Source: Sphingobacterium sp. ML3W (GTDB lineage: Bacteria > Bacteroidota > Bacteroidia > Sphingobacteriales > Sphingobacteriaceae). Taken from it: a DNA stretch of 64,000 nucleotides. Of the stretch, positions 51,585 to 62,535 are shown piece by piece (the first letter of the stretch is position 1; each line of letters begins with the position of its first letter). The notes beneath the pieces were generated by a model, which was not told where the DNA came from, searched no databases, and saw only the letters and a program-made list of their open reading frames with translations. The position numbers and the translations under genes were made by a program. The stretch covers positions 1,302,001-1,366,000 of the forward strand of contig NZ_CP107036.1 of NCBI RefSeq assembly GCF_029542085.1, in the 5' to 3' direction.

Positions 51585-52727
51585 TCACTTTTTTTTTTGA
51601 GTCAATGCTATAATATCTTTTACAAATGGTTTGGGATGATAATGACGGTCAAATAAAAGAGGATAATCCGTGCGTCCGGGAATAGGCCAGCCGTTTTTCC
51701 ATGAATCTCCATCACCAACTCCCCACAGGGTCACGCGCGATATCTTATCCTGATGCTTGAGATAAAGATTAAAAAAGTCAATATATCGTCTACTAAGCTC
51801 AGCCATTTTACCTGCCGGCAGGCCTTTTTCATAAGGATTAGTCTCCTTACTATAAGCATAGCGCTCGCCAATTTCCGCTCCCATATTGGGACGCACATGT
51901 GGAAGTACCGAAATATCCATTTCGGTAACCATCACCTTCGCACCCAGGCTTGCAAATCCGAGAATGGTTTTTTCAACTTCTCCCAATGATGGATTGTCCA
52001 ATGCGTTATGCTCTTGCATACCGATCCCACTTACCTTTCCACCGACAGCCTTCACCTGTTGTACCATCGTCATAATTCCTTTTCGCTTTTCGGGAATGGC
52101 CGTTGAGTAATCATTATAATACAGTTCGGCATTAGGGTCGGCCTCATGGGCAAATTGAAAAGCCAATTGTATAAATTCAGGTCCAATAATTTTATAGAAT
52201 TTGCTTTCACGCCATTCACCATTATCCAGTATGGCTTCGTTCACAACATCCCAGCCGAACACGCGCCCTTTATACCGGGACACAACTGTTTGTATATGTT
52301 TACGCATGCGTTCAATCAATACCGCCCGGGAGACATCTTTTCCTTTTTTATCTACAAAAAACCAAGCTGGTGTCTGCGAATGCCAGATTAATGTATGACC
52401 TATAATCTGCATCTTATTTTGTTCGCCGAATGCTACAAAACGATCCGCGTCGTTAAAGTAAAATTGTCCCTCCTCAGGCTGCAGAAACATGCTTTTCATG
52501 CAGTTTTCGGCGACAATGGAGTTGAATTGCTTTTTGACAACTGCTACAGCCTGAGTGTCCCTTTCCCATATCTGATCAAGATTGAGGGCAGTACCTATAA
52601 AAAATCTATTTTCAAATGCCTCTTTCAAGGTCAGTGAATCAGGCACTTGATTCATGTGTTGTGTAATTGCGGGAACAGCATGAGATCCCAATAGGGCTGT
52701 TACGGCCAAAACAATAGTCTTTAGCAT
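51585..52727 (-). CDS. GH10 endo-beta-1,4-xylanase
   Basis: 380 residues with signal peptide (TALLGSHAVPA). Core motifs: NSIVAENCMKSMFLQPEEG, IGHTLIWHSQTPAWF, VFGWDVVNEAILDNG (acid/base Glu), VMVTEMDISVLP (nucleophile Glu) and LWGVGDGDSW. Cuts the xylan backbone. It follows the symporter by 19 bases and overlaps/abuts the GH43 gene. Confidence 0.93.
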   Translation of the reverse strand: MLKTIVLAVTALLGSHAVPAITQHMNQVPDSLTLKEAFENRFFIGTALNLDQIWERDTQAVAVVKKQFNSIVAENCMKSMFLQPEEGQFYFNDADRFVAFGEQNKMQIIGHTLIWHSQTPAWFFVDKKGKDVSRAVLIERMRKHIQTVVSRYKGRVFGWDVVNEAILDNGEWRESKFYKIIGPEFIQLAFQFAHEADPNAELYYNDYSTAIPEKRKGIMTMVQQVKAVGGKVSGIGMQEHNALDNPSLGEVEKTILGFASLGAKVMVTEMDISVLPHVRPNMGAEIGERYAYSKETNPYEKGLPAGKMAELSRRYIDFFNLYLKHQDKISRVTLWGVGDGDSWKNGWPIPGRTDYPLLFDRHYHPKPFVKDIIALTQKKK

Positions 52728-52746
52728 ATTCGTGGTTTATTTTTGA

Positions 52747-54159
52747 TTAATAATTAGCTTTGAATTCGATATCGCGATTGATTTTATCTATGGTGGCATC
52801 ATCCAATTCATATTTGGAAATGACGTACATGGCTAACAATAAAAGTATCGCGGGAATAACAGCCACTAGCCATAGGATCCCCTTTTCGGCCATAGCCGAT
52901 TGTGTCGTTACATTATCTTTATCAAATGCAACATATGCCAGCACCAGGCCCGGAACAATTCCGCCCAGGGCCATACCGGCTTTGTAAAAAATACCTGTTA
53001 ATGCATTGACAATTCCGGATATACGTTTACCGGTTTTATATTCACCATAGGATATCACCTCGGGGACAAGAGCCCACATATATCCTGTCGCGACGATCAC
53101 ACCTGTGGATTTGATAAATTGCGCACTCAATACCAGCCAAGTATTTCCTTTAAGTGTCTCGTTTGTTGAAATAATATATAACATAATCATGCCCAGGATA
53201 GCTATCCCTAAGAAAACATAGAACATTTGCTTTTTTCCGATCGCGCGTTTAATAGCAGGTACAAGCGGCATGAATATAAATGCAGGTAACGATCCCAAAG
53301 CCATGAAATATGGAAGCATATCAGGGGCATTGACATTGTAGATCATATAATAGGATCCCGCCGAATTTCCGATGGCCATCATGGCAAATGCAGTAATAAA
53401 GAAAAATGCAAGAATGCGCAATGGTCGATTATATTTAAATTCATTCCAGAGATCAGACACTTGGACATTTTCCGTTTCTTTTTCATCCATAATAACACGC
53501 TCTTTTGTTTGTGAAAAGCAAAAAAATAAAAGGACTAAACCAACCAAAGCATAAATAAGCATTGTCGTAAACCAGGCACCGGCTGAATCCTTCGAGTTAA
53601 TCTTTCCATCAGGAGAGAAATATTTGACGACAATAGGTACACCATAACCAACGGCGAGCCCCCCAATATTGGCCATAAACATGCGCGTGGAAGTCAACTT
53701 TGTCACTTCGTCGGTATCTCTGGTTAGGGAAGCATTCAAAGCACCATACGGAACATTAATCAATGTGTATAAAATAGATAGCCCAACATAGGTGATATAA
53801 GCGTAGGTCAATGAGCCGGAGTATCCATTCCAGAAACACAGCACCGCAAAACCTGTAAGCGGAATTCCGCCCAAAACCAGATATGACCTATACTTACCCA
53901 GACGGGGATTGCTTTTATCAACAAATGCACCAACAATGGGATCCCAAATCACATCAACGATCCGGACAATCAGAAACATGACCCCCGCTGAAGCAGCTGA
54001 AATTCCGTACACATTGGTGTAGAAAATCAATAGATACATTGAAACAGTCTGATAGATAAGATTCTGTGCCAGATCGCCAGCGCCAAATCCTACCCGTTGC
54101 TTCATTGAGAGCTTATAAAAGCCTTTGACAGGCTTTGCCTCTGTTATAATTTGGTCCAT
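52747..54159 (-). CDS. GPH-family sugar:cation symporter
   Basis: 470 residues, about 12 transmembrane helices, no signal peptide. Family signature: GFGAGDLAQNLIYQ, DVIWDPIVGAFVDKSNPR, LGKYRSYLVLGGIP and VPYGALNASLTRDTDE. GPH transporters bring xylosides, xylo-oligosaccharides or glucuronides in with H+ or Na+. It is the first gene of the xylanase operon, so import of GH10 products is the natural role. A candidate -7 element (AACATTTG) lies on the reverse strand near 54230. Confidence 0.88.
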   Translation of the reverse strand: MDQIITEAKPVKGFYKLSMKQRVGFGAGDLAQNLIYQTVSMYLLIFYTNVYGISAASAGVMFLIVRIVDVIWDPIVGAFVDKSNPRLGKYRSYLVLGGIPLTGFAVLCFWNGYSGSLTYAYITYVGLSILYTLINVPYGALNASLTRDTDEVTKLTSTRMFMANIGGLAVGYGVPIVVKYFSPDGKINSKDSAGAWFTTMLIYALVGLVLLFFCFSQTKERVIMDEKETENVQVSDLWNEFKYNRPLRILAFFFITAFAMMAIGNSAGSYYMIYNVNAPDMLPYFMALGSLPAFIFMPLVPAIKRAIGKKQMFYVFLGIAILGMIMLYIISTNETLKGNTWLVLSAQFIKSTGVIVATGYMWALVPEVISYGEYKTGKRISGIVNALTGIFYKAGMALGGIVPGLVLAYVAFDKDNVTTQSAMAEKGILWLVAVIPAILLLLAMYVISKYELDDATIDKINRDIEFKANY

Positions 54160-54327
54160 ATAAAATTGGTTATTCTAATATTGAATTACTGTGGTAAAAC
54201 TACAAGAACTATGCTGTCGGCACCCGATACAAATGTTTTATATTCCAATAAAAATGTTTAAAAAGGCGTATTATACCAGAAATAACCGAAGAAAGATGAG
54301 GACTACGTAGGTGCCTACTAGTGGTAA

Positions 54328-54362
54328 AAAAAGAGGGAATCTGTAATAGATTCCCTCTTTTT
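54328..54362 (-). terminator. terminator of the upstream xylan operon
   Basis: Perfect 15-base stem AAAAAGAGGGAATCT / AGATTCCCTCTTTTT with a GTAAT loop and poly-T on either strand, placed just after the GH43 gene ending at 54399 and before the symporter promoter. Confidence 0.85.
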
Positions 54363-54398
54363 ACACAGTATTTCAAGCCGCACCTACCTTTGATCTAT

Positions 54399-56501
54399 TC
54401 AGTTCGTAACATATTTGACCAGATAGCTTTTCGTCTGTCCCTTGTAAACACAATCAACTTGGGCATGACCTGTCAACGAACTCGCCTGCCTGACCGTAAT
54501 CTTCACCTCAGGATTAGTCGCGAATGCTTTTACAACAGGGATTTTTTTACCTTTTATTTCAAAGGGAGAAATGACCTCATAGGTATTGTAACCAATGATA
54601 CCATTCTCATCTGTGGATCTGATCGGAATAGAGGGTAATGCAAGTTTTTTACCATTTACGGTAATATCGACCTTCGGCGATATTGGACGTACAATTTTTT
54701 GGTTTTTTGAACTAAACCCCAATCCGATAAAATCGAAGAGAGGTTTACCCTCTTCCCCTTCGGCCACCAGATATAGCGCATGCTTGCCCCCCAAATGGTC
54801 AACATATTTCGAAACATCAACTGTAAAGTGTGTCACCTCAGATTTAGCATTAGCCGGAATTACGATCTGGGCAATCTTTTTCCCTTTCCAGACATCATTT
54901 TCCCAAGGCCCATCCAGCCACACATTGACCTTAAACGCAGCCTGTGTTTGTGGGGAAATAAATAGATCAAAAGCAGTCTGATTTCCCGCTTTCGTACCAT
55001 TAAAAGCTTTCAATCCAAATTTGTCCTGACCAAGCCCGCCGAATCCAAAATATTTAAAGCCGACAATATTTCCATTTTTCACATTGGTCACTGGCATATG
55101 ATTGTCCCAGACATCCCAGGAATCCTGCTGTAAGCTGATATCTGAAAGATAACAGGCATATCCTGCAGAATAGTACCTGTAGGGATCTAGTCCATAAAAA
55201 TGGAATCCTTCAGATGTAACCTCCGCACCTTTATATTCCTTCCCTTTTTTATCTTTGATGGTCGGACTCTCTTGGAAGGGGTTAAATGCACGAATAGAAA
55301 CCATCCCACCCTCTTTCACACTTTTTTCGTCCCATTGCACTTTGATGGGCTCCACCACCGCCTGTCTTGCAAATCCAAAACCCCGTGGTGGTCTATGATA
55401 AAATACATACCATTGTCCATTGATCAACTCAATACTACCATGGGTATTGTGACCTGCATTGCTGGTTTCAATGCCTGAACCATCCCTGTTCACTACCGGA
55501 GCTCGGGAGTCGACCAAAACGCCACCACTTTTCCATGGTCCCAGTGGTGAATCGGCGACTGCATAACGTAAGGTTGAGTTGGAGCTGTTGACGCCATATT
55601 CGGGTCCAGAATAGCCACTGTATACCGTGACAAATTTATTTCCCACCTTACGAATTGATGAAGCTTCGAAGAAATTAAAGGTCCCCAGATCTTCGTCAGC
55701 AAAAATACTGGGGTAAGTGGTCCCTTTGGGATCACGCAACTCTCCATATCGCGCACTCGCAGGTAGCAGGTAGTTGATAACCTCCGTTCCCGGTCTAAGC
55801 GAATACATTGTTTTTTGGTCTAACTGGGCGGCCATGGATCGTTGAAATCCCCAAAAGCCATAAGCTCTGAATCCAATGTCGAAATCGGGATCTTTCGGAT
55901 CGGTAACGTATTCAATGTAGACTGCCGGATCAAATCCCAAGATACTTCCAGGCAAGGTACGTTGGCCATCCGCGGTCAGATTCACCGGTTTAAATGGGCC
56001 GTTGGGTCTATCTCCCTTAACGACCATGGCTTCACGATGTTCTCCCCTGCTGTGTGGAAACAAATAATATTCTTTCTTTCCATCTTTTCGTTTGACCTCC
56101 ACAAGATCCGGTGCATACATGACATCCCATTTTCCATCCATTGGATAGGTAAAAATAGCTCCCTCATCACGCCAGCTCGTCAAATCCTCAATAGGCGCTG
56201 ACCACATTCTGATGTCAGGTCCACAATAACTTGTAAAACGCAAGTCGTGTGAACCAATGATATAGGCGCGGTATTTCCCGGGCTGATCCGGATCTTCAAA
56301 AACCCGGGGCTCGCCATCTGGAAGATGTTCCCAAAGTGGCAGATAAGGATTACCAATAGATTGATGTACAAAACCTTTACTTAAATCTTTCAGCACATTT
56401 TGTTGCTTTTGCCCTATGACTGTTGTCGTCGACAAGATTCCTGTGATGGACAATACCAATGCCATTGTCCTTTTTTTTAAGACAATATTTAGTCCCTTCA
56501 T
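54399..56501 (-). CDS. GH43-family enzyme with extra C-terminal domain
   Basis: 700 residues with signal peptide (STTTVIGQ). The five-bladed GH43 part covers about 30-440: LPDGEPRVFEDPDQPGKYRA, ILGFDPAVYIEYV, FNFFEASSIRKV. At the usual catalytic Asp position, the sequence shows Glu (GEPRVF). The remaining 250 residues resemble a carbohydrate-binding or jelly-roll domain (KVNVWLDGPWENDVWKGKK, VDVSKYVDHLGGKHALYLVA). Secreted xylosidase/arabinofuranosidase by family; the Glu makes activity uncertain. Confidence 0.85.
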   Translation of the reverse strand: MKGLNIVLKKRTMALVLSITGILSTTTVIGQKQQNVLKDLSKGFVHQSIGNPYLPLWEHLPDGEPRVFEDPDQPGKYRAYIIGSHDLRFTSYCGPDIRMWSAPIEDLTSWRDEGAIFTYPMDGKWDVMYAPDLVEVKRKDGKKEYYLFPHSRGEHREAMVVKGDRPNGPFKPVNLTADGQRTLPGSILGFDPAVYIEYVTDPKDPDFDIGFRAYGFWGFQRSMAAQLDQKTMYSLRPGTEVINYLLPASARYGELRDPKGTTYPSIFADEDLGTFNFFEASSIRKVGNKFVTVYSGYSGPEYGVNSSNSTLRYAVADSPLGPWKSGGVLVDSRAPVVNRDGSGIETSNAGHNTHGSIELINGQWYVFYHRPPRGFGFARQAVVEPIKVQWDEKSVKEGGMVSIRAFNPFQESPTIKDKKGKEYKGAEVTSEGFHFYGLDPYRYYSAGYACYLSDISLQQDSWDVWDNHMPVTNVKNGNIVGFKYFGFGGLGQDKFGLKAFNGTKAGNQTAFDLFISPQTQAAFKVNVWLDGPWENDVWKGKKIAQIVIPANAKSEVTHFTVDVSKYVDHLGGKHALYLVAEGEEGKPLFDFIGLGFSSKNQKIVRPISPKVDITVNGKKLALPSIPIRSTDENGIIGYNTYEVISPFEIKGKKIPVVKAFATNPEVKITVRQASSLTGHAQVDCVYKGQTKSYLVKYVTN

Positions 56502-56592
56502 AAAATTGAATAAATTAGTTACTTAAATTGATGAATTATATACTGATCCTTACTTGTTCGAATTGATTTATAGTGATTAAATATGCGTTATT

Positions 56593-58497
56593 CTACCAAT
56601 TGTCGGTACGAAATGGTGTCGCCAAAAAACCTTCTTTATTTATCAGATTTGCATCTGCAGGATTATCGCCCCAAGCATAGCGCACCGCTTTGGGATGTTT
56701 AATTTTAGGATGGCTCACAATGATTTCTCTCCCCTTTATGACAGCATCCGCCCAAAAGAATTTTCGGTCCTCTCCAGCTATCGCGAAATGTTGCAGTGAT
56801 GTCCCATGAGCAATGGCCAGTCCTTTTCCGATCTGATCAAAGGAAACCGTAATCTCATCGCCATTTATATGCATCGCTTTATATTGAGGTCCAGCTGCGA
56901 CGATATGCTCGCCATAAATTAGCTTGCGTGCGGCCAAGAATAGTCGTTTCGCTAGGTCTTTCTTATTTAGAGGGTGGATATCGTTCCACTCGCCAATATC
57001 ATAAGTCACTGCTAGTGCCGTCATAGGTATTTCTTTACTGATCTGAAACTGAGCTTCCCTAACCAACGCCCAACTTGATTCTTTCGGGACAGCATCTTTC
57101 GCCATAAAATTAGGAAGTTGCACAAGCAAAAAGGGAAGTTTAGGTTGCTGGAAAAGCTCACGCCAACTATCGATCAGTAGGGCTAGATACCTTTGATAAG
57201 GCTTTGGATCTGCTGTATTTGCTTCACCTTGATACCAGATGACACCTTTAACACGATAGCCTTTCAATGGGTTAATCATACCATTGTAAAGACCTGAACC
57301 AACCTGGCCAACATCCCTCAGCCGATCTTTATACCTGTCTATCGCATCTTGGTCAAGTCCCACTTTCCAACGCCAATCCCCGGCGAGATCAATAATCGTA
57401 TCATCAACCTGCAACTTATACGGTTTATCTGGCGTAAAGCCGCCATCTACACCAGTTGTCCGCAATCTGATCGTTATCATATTGTTTCCCTCATGGAGAA
57501 TCCCTGCTGGTACATCGTAAATCCGTGGTGGATAGCGATAAGCGGTAGTCCCTACGAAATGGCCGTTAACATAGACTGAATCACTATCAATTAAAGTACC
57601 CAAGTACAACTTTGCATACCTGCCATTCTTGGCTGCTGGCAGCATAAAATGCTTACGGTAATAAACAACACCCCTGTTGGATATACTAGGTTTAGCCCAG
57701 TATTCGGGAACCTGCACGATAGACCAGTTTGTATCATCAAAGTTTTCTCTTGTCCATAAGTCGGCTCCTCGGTCTTTTTCAACCATTTTGAGGCTATCCA
57801 CCGCCGTCCGGTCAATCAATAAGTCAGGAAAATCTATTAAATGCTGCTGGTCAATCCAACTTTCTATTGTCGACCCACCTAGACTGGAAACGAGCATCCC
57901 GACTGGGACACCTGTATGCTGATAAGCTTCCTGTGCATAGAAATACGCCAATGCCGTCCAATTCATTACATCTGAGGCTATGGCCGAGTGCCATCTTGCA
58001 TCTGAAGGAATAGCATCCTTGACGTCAAATGCACTGTTTTGCATCGGAACCTTAAAATAACGTATCATATGATTATTGGAAACGTTGATTTCTGGGAATC
58101 GCTCAACGAGCCGTTGGATCGGTGTTTCCATATTAGACTGACCTGAGCAGAGCCATACATCGCCGATCAAAACATCGCGGATGACCAGTTCGTTGATCTC
58201 CATGACATATGGACCGCCATAGTGCTGCGGCGGAATAGTCAGTTTCCATCTACCATCACTTCCGGCCTCCGTATAATAATATACATCACGAAAACGAATG
58301 GTCACCTTTTCACCTCTTGCAGCCCATCCCCAAATGTTGAGTTCAATATCTCGCTGCAGTATCATTTTATCGCCCACAAATGCAGGAAGGCGTATTTTAC
58401 CAAAACTTGGCTGCAGTGCCAGCGACAACACAACAGTCAGCAGCACATAGCGCAAATAGTTTGAGGCAAAAAATAAAGCTCCAGTTTGATCAGTCAT
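56593..58497 (-). CDS. SASA/SGNH carbohydrate esterase with inserted jelly-roll
   Basis: 634 residues with signal peptide. N-terminal strand part (LPAFVGDKMILQRD), then the SGNH block GDVWLCSGQSNMETPI with catalytic Ser, an inserted galactose-binding-like domain (NGRYAKLYLGTLIDSDSVYV), and later GVIWYQGEANTADPKPYQRY. Related to sialate O-acetylesterases, but in a xylan locus it most likely removes acetyl groups from xylose (inference from context). Confidence 0.85.
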   Translation of the reverse strand: MTDQTGALFFASNYLRYVLLTVVLSLALQPSFGKIRLPAFVGDKMILQRDIELNIWGWAARGEKVTIRFRDVYYYTEAGSDGRWKLTIPPQHYGGPYVMEINELVIRDVLIGDVWLCSGQSNMETPIQRLVERFPEINVSNNHMIRYFKVPMQNSAFDVKDAIPSDARWHSAIASDVMNWTALAYFYAQEAYQHTGVPVGMLVSSLGGSTIESWIDQQHLIDFPDLLIDRTAVDSLKMVEKDRGADLWTRENFDDTNWSIVQVPEYWAKPSISNRGVVYYRKHFMLPAAKNGRYAKLYLGTLIDSDSVYVNGHFVGTTAYRYPPRIYDVPAGILHEGNNMITIRLRTTGVDGGFTPDKPYKLQVDDTIIDLAGDWRWKVGLDQDAIDRYKDRLRDVGQVGSGLYNGMINPLKGYRVKGVIWYQGEANTADPKPYQRYLALLIDSWRELFQQPKLPFLLVQLPNFMAKDAVPKESSWALVREAQFQISKEIPMTALAVTYDIGEWNDIHPLNKKDLAKRLFLAARKLIYGEHIVAAGPQYKAMHINGDEITVSFDQIGKGLAIAHGTSLQHFAIAGEDRKFFWADAVIKGREIIVSHPKIKHPKAVRYAWGDNPADANLINKEGFLATPFRTDNW

Positions 58498-58503
58498 TTA
58501 ATT

Positions 58504-59886
58504 TTACTTTATTTCCCCGAACTTCCAGCAATCAAAAAATAGGATATTAGTCGGAGCTTTACCTTTAAAAACAAAATAGATGTCGTGTATTCCCGTTACC
58601 CTACTAGAAAGCTGAGTATCAACCGTAGTCCATCGGTCATCGCCTCCCGTCATTGGAACCTCTATCGTAGCTAAAAGAGGACCATCGACAGCTGTTGACC
58701 TCACCTCCATACTGACACCGCCGTTGTGTGTTGTCCCTACCCGAGCAAAGAAATTCATTGCTCCATTTTTGCCAAAATCAACATTCTTTATGCTGGTATA
58801 TGCTCCATTTTTGAGCGCTTTGATAAAAACCCCCACTTTACTATTTTGAAACGATTTAACATGTGCGGACCAGGATATTGTTTCGGCCTGCATTAGACTA
58901 TAGGGATTCACAGTTTTAAGTGCCTCCGTAATCCCTGTAGCCATTTTCATTGGCCGAATACTACCATCGGGATTAAACTTTAATTCCTGTACAGCGACCG
59001 AGCGCGTGAAACCACTTCCTCCAGGCAAAGCTCCATTGTGGTAAAAGAAATAACTTTTTCCCCTAAAGTCGATCACACCGGGATGGTTGGTAAAAGCTCG
59101 CCCTTCGGCTGGCATCACCACTCCTCCATATTTCCATGGACCTGCTGCATTTTTACTGGTCGAATAACCAATAAATTCAGGTAGAGGACCTCCGGGCCAA
59201 AAAAGATAATAGAGACTATTCCTTCTGTACAACCAGGGGCCCTCCTCATAGTTGGACGGTCGTTTGGCATCTCCTTCGCGTTTGCCAAAGGATGCCGCTG
59301 TCATCGGAACATCTACAATATCACCCTGATACGAGATCATGTCCGCGTTAAGTTTTACATATTTCAATTGTGGATTCCCCCAGTACATATGGGCCTGCCC
59401 GTCGTCATCAACAAATATGGTCGGATCAATATCTCCCCACTCACTTTGCACAAGTGGTTTTCCCAAAGGATCATAGAACGGTCCCAATGGGCTGTCTGCT
59501 ACGGCCACGCCAATTGCTCCCCGATTATTCAATTTGGAAATAACAGGCACATATAAATAAAATTTGCCATTTCTCTCCACACATTGCGCAGCCCAGGCAT
59601 CGCCTTTGGCCCATTCAAAATCAGTATAGGACAAAATTGCACCATGATCCGTCCAGTTGACCATATCATCCGTTGAATATACACGCCAATTGTTCATATT
59701 AAACCAGGTCGATTCTTCTTCGTCCTGTGTCGTGTAGAGGTACAGGCGATTATTATAAACTAGAGGTGCGGGATCTGCAGTATAGGCAGTTTGTATGATC
59801 GGATTCTGGGCCCTTAGTACATTAATCGTCACTAACAACATCACCAAAAATCCAAAAATTAACACCGTAAAAAATTGTCTTCTCAT
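58504..59886 (-). CDS. GH43 enzyme with C-terminal CBM6
   Basis: 460 residues with signal peptide (TINVLRAQ). GH43 triad: [54 protein letters not shown]. The last 125 residues form a CBM6-like domain beginning with [12 protein letters not shown], ending [10 protein letters not shown]. Acts outside the inner membrane on arabinoxylan side chains (family knowledge). 6 bases from each neighbour. Confidence 0.9.
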   Translation of the reverse strand: MRRQFFTVLIFGFLVMLLVTINVLRAQNPIIQTAYTADPAPLVYNNRLYLYTTQDEEESTWFNMNNWRVYSTDDMVNWTDHGAILSYTDFEWAKGDAWAAQCVERNGKFYLYVPVISKLNNRGAIGVAVADSPLGPFYDPLGKPLVQSEWGDIDPTIFVDDDGQAHMYWGNPQLKYVKLNADMISYQGDIVDVPMTAASFGKREGDAKRPSNYEEGPWLYRRNSLYYLFWPGGPLPEFIGYSTSKNAAGPWKYGGVVMPAEGRAFTNHPGVIDFRGKSYFFYHNGALPGGSGFTRSVAVQELKFNPDGSIRPMKMATGITEALKTVNPYSLMQAETISWSAHVKSFQNSKVGVFIKALKNGAYTSIKNVDFGKNGAMNFFARVGTTHNGGVSMEVRSTAVDGPLLATIEVPMTGGDDRWTTVDTQLSSRVTGIHDIYFVFKGKAPTNILFFDCWKFGEIK

Positions 59887-59892
59887 ATCGTC

Positions 59893-61443
59893 TTACTCTG
59901 TAGTAATGTGGAAATAATCAATATCAACAAATCCTCCAGCCGCTTTACTGGCGTAGTTAAAAAGCCCAAATCGATACCCCATAAAATGCGGTATGGTGTA
60001 GCTCATTTTCAACGGGTTACCTATTGCAGTCCAATGTCGTCCATCAGTACTGTAAAAAAAATCTGCGATGTCTCTTTTATTGGCAAAATCGCAACTCGCT
60101 TTTAGAAATATATTTCGATCTTGCAGGTTGATCCTGGCGACTTCTTCCGGAACTCCCGTCATCGCATTGACCATAATCAGTGATTTTTTGTTTCCTTCCA
60201 TTCGAACGCCCAGGAGACCATAATTCTTTTGCAACAGAGACAAGCCTGCGAAATCACCATCTTTCATCTGCGACACATCTATAGCAACAGAAGCGCTACA
60301 GGTAGGCCCAATCGTTCGTTGTGTCAGTGTATTTTTGGCTTGTAAGAAGTCGTTTGTAATCGCTCCGGTTTTTAAGCGCAAAAAGCCTTTTCGTTCAGTT
60401 ACTGACCACAGATCGGGGTCAGGATTATGATTCCATTGCCAGACCAAAGGCAAAGCTGGTTGATTTTTGTTTCTATTAAAATCATCCGAATTGACAATAC
60501 CCGGCATGAGCGCTTTATTAGCCGGTAGAGCTAATAAAGCTGGTACTTTCCCTTGAACACCCAAGACGGGCCACCCATCTTCCCAGCTGACAGGTACCAA
60601 ATATGGGATTCTGCCAACTGCGCCGTGGTCCTGAAAAAGGTAGGCATACCATTGCCCGTTCGGCATATCGATCAAGCCGCCTTGTGCTACCCCCTGATCC
60701 TGGAGGACCACCTTACCTTCATAAGGTCCTTCAAGTCGAGCAGCACGATGCACGATCACGGTACGCATCCCATTCACCGGCCAGGAAATATTAAAAAGAT
60801 AATACATACCATTTATCCTGAACAGTTGTGAACCTTCTGCAGGCAGCCCCATCCTTCCTTCTTTAGGTAAACTTGGCAAAGAAGCATCTTCGATCAAAAT
60901 CCGTTCCGTTCCTGGTTTCATACCCGAAAGGTCTGGCAGTAGTTCGGCCAAATGTATACGCCCTCCACCCCATAGCATGTATGCTTTCCCATTTTCAAAA
61001 AATAAGCTATGATCGTGTAGCATTGGCTTAAATTCCGTTGCTTCCCAGGGACCATTTTCCAGATCTCTCGTTGTGTAGATATGCGTTTTTCCTGTGTTAG
61101 CAGAAAATGTGCTGACGTAATATTTACCATCATGGAAACGTAAACTGCTCGCCCATGAACCGTGTCCATAGGCGTTTTTTTGCTGCCACAGGTTCAGTTC
61201 TTCGGTATTTCCCAAGCTGTTGTACGCATAGTTGATCAATGCCCAATTGACTAGATCTTTGGATTTCATAATCGGAAGTCCGGGGTTCATATGCATAGTC
61301 GTACTACTCATGTAATAGGTATCGCCGACACGTATCATTGATAGATCAGGCACATCAGCAAAAATGATCGGGTTTTTCGCCTGTTGCGCCGAAGCACTAG
61401 TAAACACGGCAAAAAAAGAGAAAACGAGTACGAATATTCTCAT
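59893..61443 (-). CDS. GH43 beta-xylosidase-type enzyme
   Basis: 516 residues from MRIFVLVFSFFAVFTSASAQ; an upstream ATG adds 13 residues ahead of the obvious signal peptide. GH43 residues: FADVPDLSMIRVGDTYYMSS, HDHSLFFENGKAYMLWGGG, GLPAEGSQLFRINGMYYLF. The C-terminal region is beta-sandwich like (RTIGPTCSASVAIDVSQMKD), similar to GH43 subfamily 12 enzymes. A different subfamily from the neighbours, probably giving the missing specificity. Confidence 0.9.
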   Translation of the reverse strand: MRIFVLVFSFFAVFTSASAQQAKNPIIFADVPDLSMIRVGDTYYMSSTTMHMNPGLPIMKSKDLVNWALINYAYNSLGNTEELNLWQQKNAYGHGSWASSLRFHDGKYYVSTFSANTGKTHIYTTRDLENGPWEATEFKPMLHDHSLFFENGKAYMLWGGGRIHLAELLPDLSGMKPGTERILIEDASLPSLPKEGRMGLPAEGSQLFRINGMYYLFNISWPVNGMRTVIVHRAARLEGPYEGKVVLQDQGVAQGGLIDMPNGQWYAYLFQDHGAVGRIPYLVPVSWEDGWPVLGVQGKVPALLALPANKALMPGIVNSDDFNRNKNQPALPLVWQWNHNPDPDLWSVTERKGFLRLKTGAITNDFLQAKNTLTQRTIGPTCSASVAIDVSQMKDGDFAGLSLLQKNYGLLGVRMEGNKKSLIMVNAMTGVPEEVARINLQDRNIFLKASCDFANKRDIADFFYSTDGRHWTAIGNPLKMSYTIPHFMGYRFGLFNYASKAAGGFVDIDYFHITTE

Positions 61444-61653
61444 TGTTAGTTTATTGATTATCAATACAAAAAGAGGTTTCATTGGCGGTGTATCCAGTTA
61501 AGGAAACGCCAATACGTGTATATATTTTACAATAGCATTTTTCATTTGCCGTTCTGATCCAGTTCTCAAATTACTTATTAAATGAAGTTCGCTATTTAAA
61601 TCTCGGCTATCCCAACACTTGGTTAATTCATTATAGTTGAGTGTTTTATAAGT

Positions 61654-62487
61654 CTATTTAACCACCTTAAATAGCAATTGAGCAATTTGATAAAGATCAT
61701 TCTTCCAAACGTTGAAATCATGTCCTCCAGGTTCCAAATAGTACATGTGGGGCACCTCATGAGCCAAAAGATACTCGTGTGTCCTTTTGCTAATATGCAG
61801 TAAGCCGTCTTGATCCCCGCAGGATATCCACAACAATTTTAGCTTGCCTTTCGCTTCCTTGGGAACGGGTAATAGCTCTTGTGGCATCTTGGTGTTGGGG
61901 GCAGAAGAAAATCCACCTACCCAAGCAAATGTATCAATATGTCCCAGACCAAAATTCAGCGCCTGACCACCGCCCATAGATAGACCAAAAATTGCGCGGT
62001 GCTCACGGTCACGGACAACTGAAAATTGTTGTTCAATAAATGGAATCAGGTCGTCAATCAAATCCTTTTCAAAAGTTGAGAATGCAACCACCCGTTCCTG
62101 TGCCATGACGTTTCCGCCAGATCGGTCATCTTTCATGGCTCGACCATTAGGCATAACTACCACCATTGGTTCTATTTTTCCTTCGCCATACAGGTTATCC
62201 AAAATAACTTGCGGATTTCCGTGTCGCAACCATTCCCTTTCATCGCCTCCGATTCCATGCAGGAGGTACAATACAGGATATCTCTTTTGGATATCATATC
62301 CAGGCGGAGTATATATCAATGCTTTTCGAGATACGCCAACTGTTTTGGACGGATAAATAATAGAATCTATTTTTCCGGTCGACATAAGTTTCTGTTCGAC
62401 ATCAAATCCCTTGGGTGCAGCCTGTTGTGCCTGCGATAAAAGGCTAAACGAAAAAACCCATAATGCTGTGCAAATAATCTTTCTCAT
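61654..62487 (-). CDS. CE1-like esterase
   Basis: 277 residues with signal peptide (LLSQAQQ). Alpha/beta hydrolase: LYLLHGIGGDEREWLRHGN, nucleophile elbow IFGLSMGGGQALNFG, Asp in WISCGDQDGLLH, His in EPGGHDFNVWK. Family CE1 contains feruloyl and acetyl xylan esterases, both sensible here. It lies 48 bases from the transketolase gene. Confidence 0.87.
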   Translation of the reverse strand: MRKIICTALWVFSFSLLSQAQQAAPKGFDVEQKLMSTGKIDSIIYPSKTVGVSRKALIYTPPGYDIQKRYPVLYLLHGIGGDEREWLRHGNPQVILDNLYGEGKIEPMVVVMPNGRAMKDDRSGGNVMAQERVVAFSTFEKDLIDDLIPFIEQQFSVVRDREHRAIFGLSMGGGQALNFGLGHIDTFAWVGGFSSAPNTKMPQELLPVPKEAKGKLKLLWISCGDQDGLLHISKRTHEYLLAHEVPHMYYLEPGGHDFNVWKNDLYQIAQLLFKVVK

Positions 62488-62535
62488 TTATAATTAGTTA
62501 AATAGTAATCAAAATTAGTGTTAAACCACTTTATT

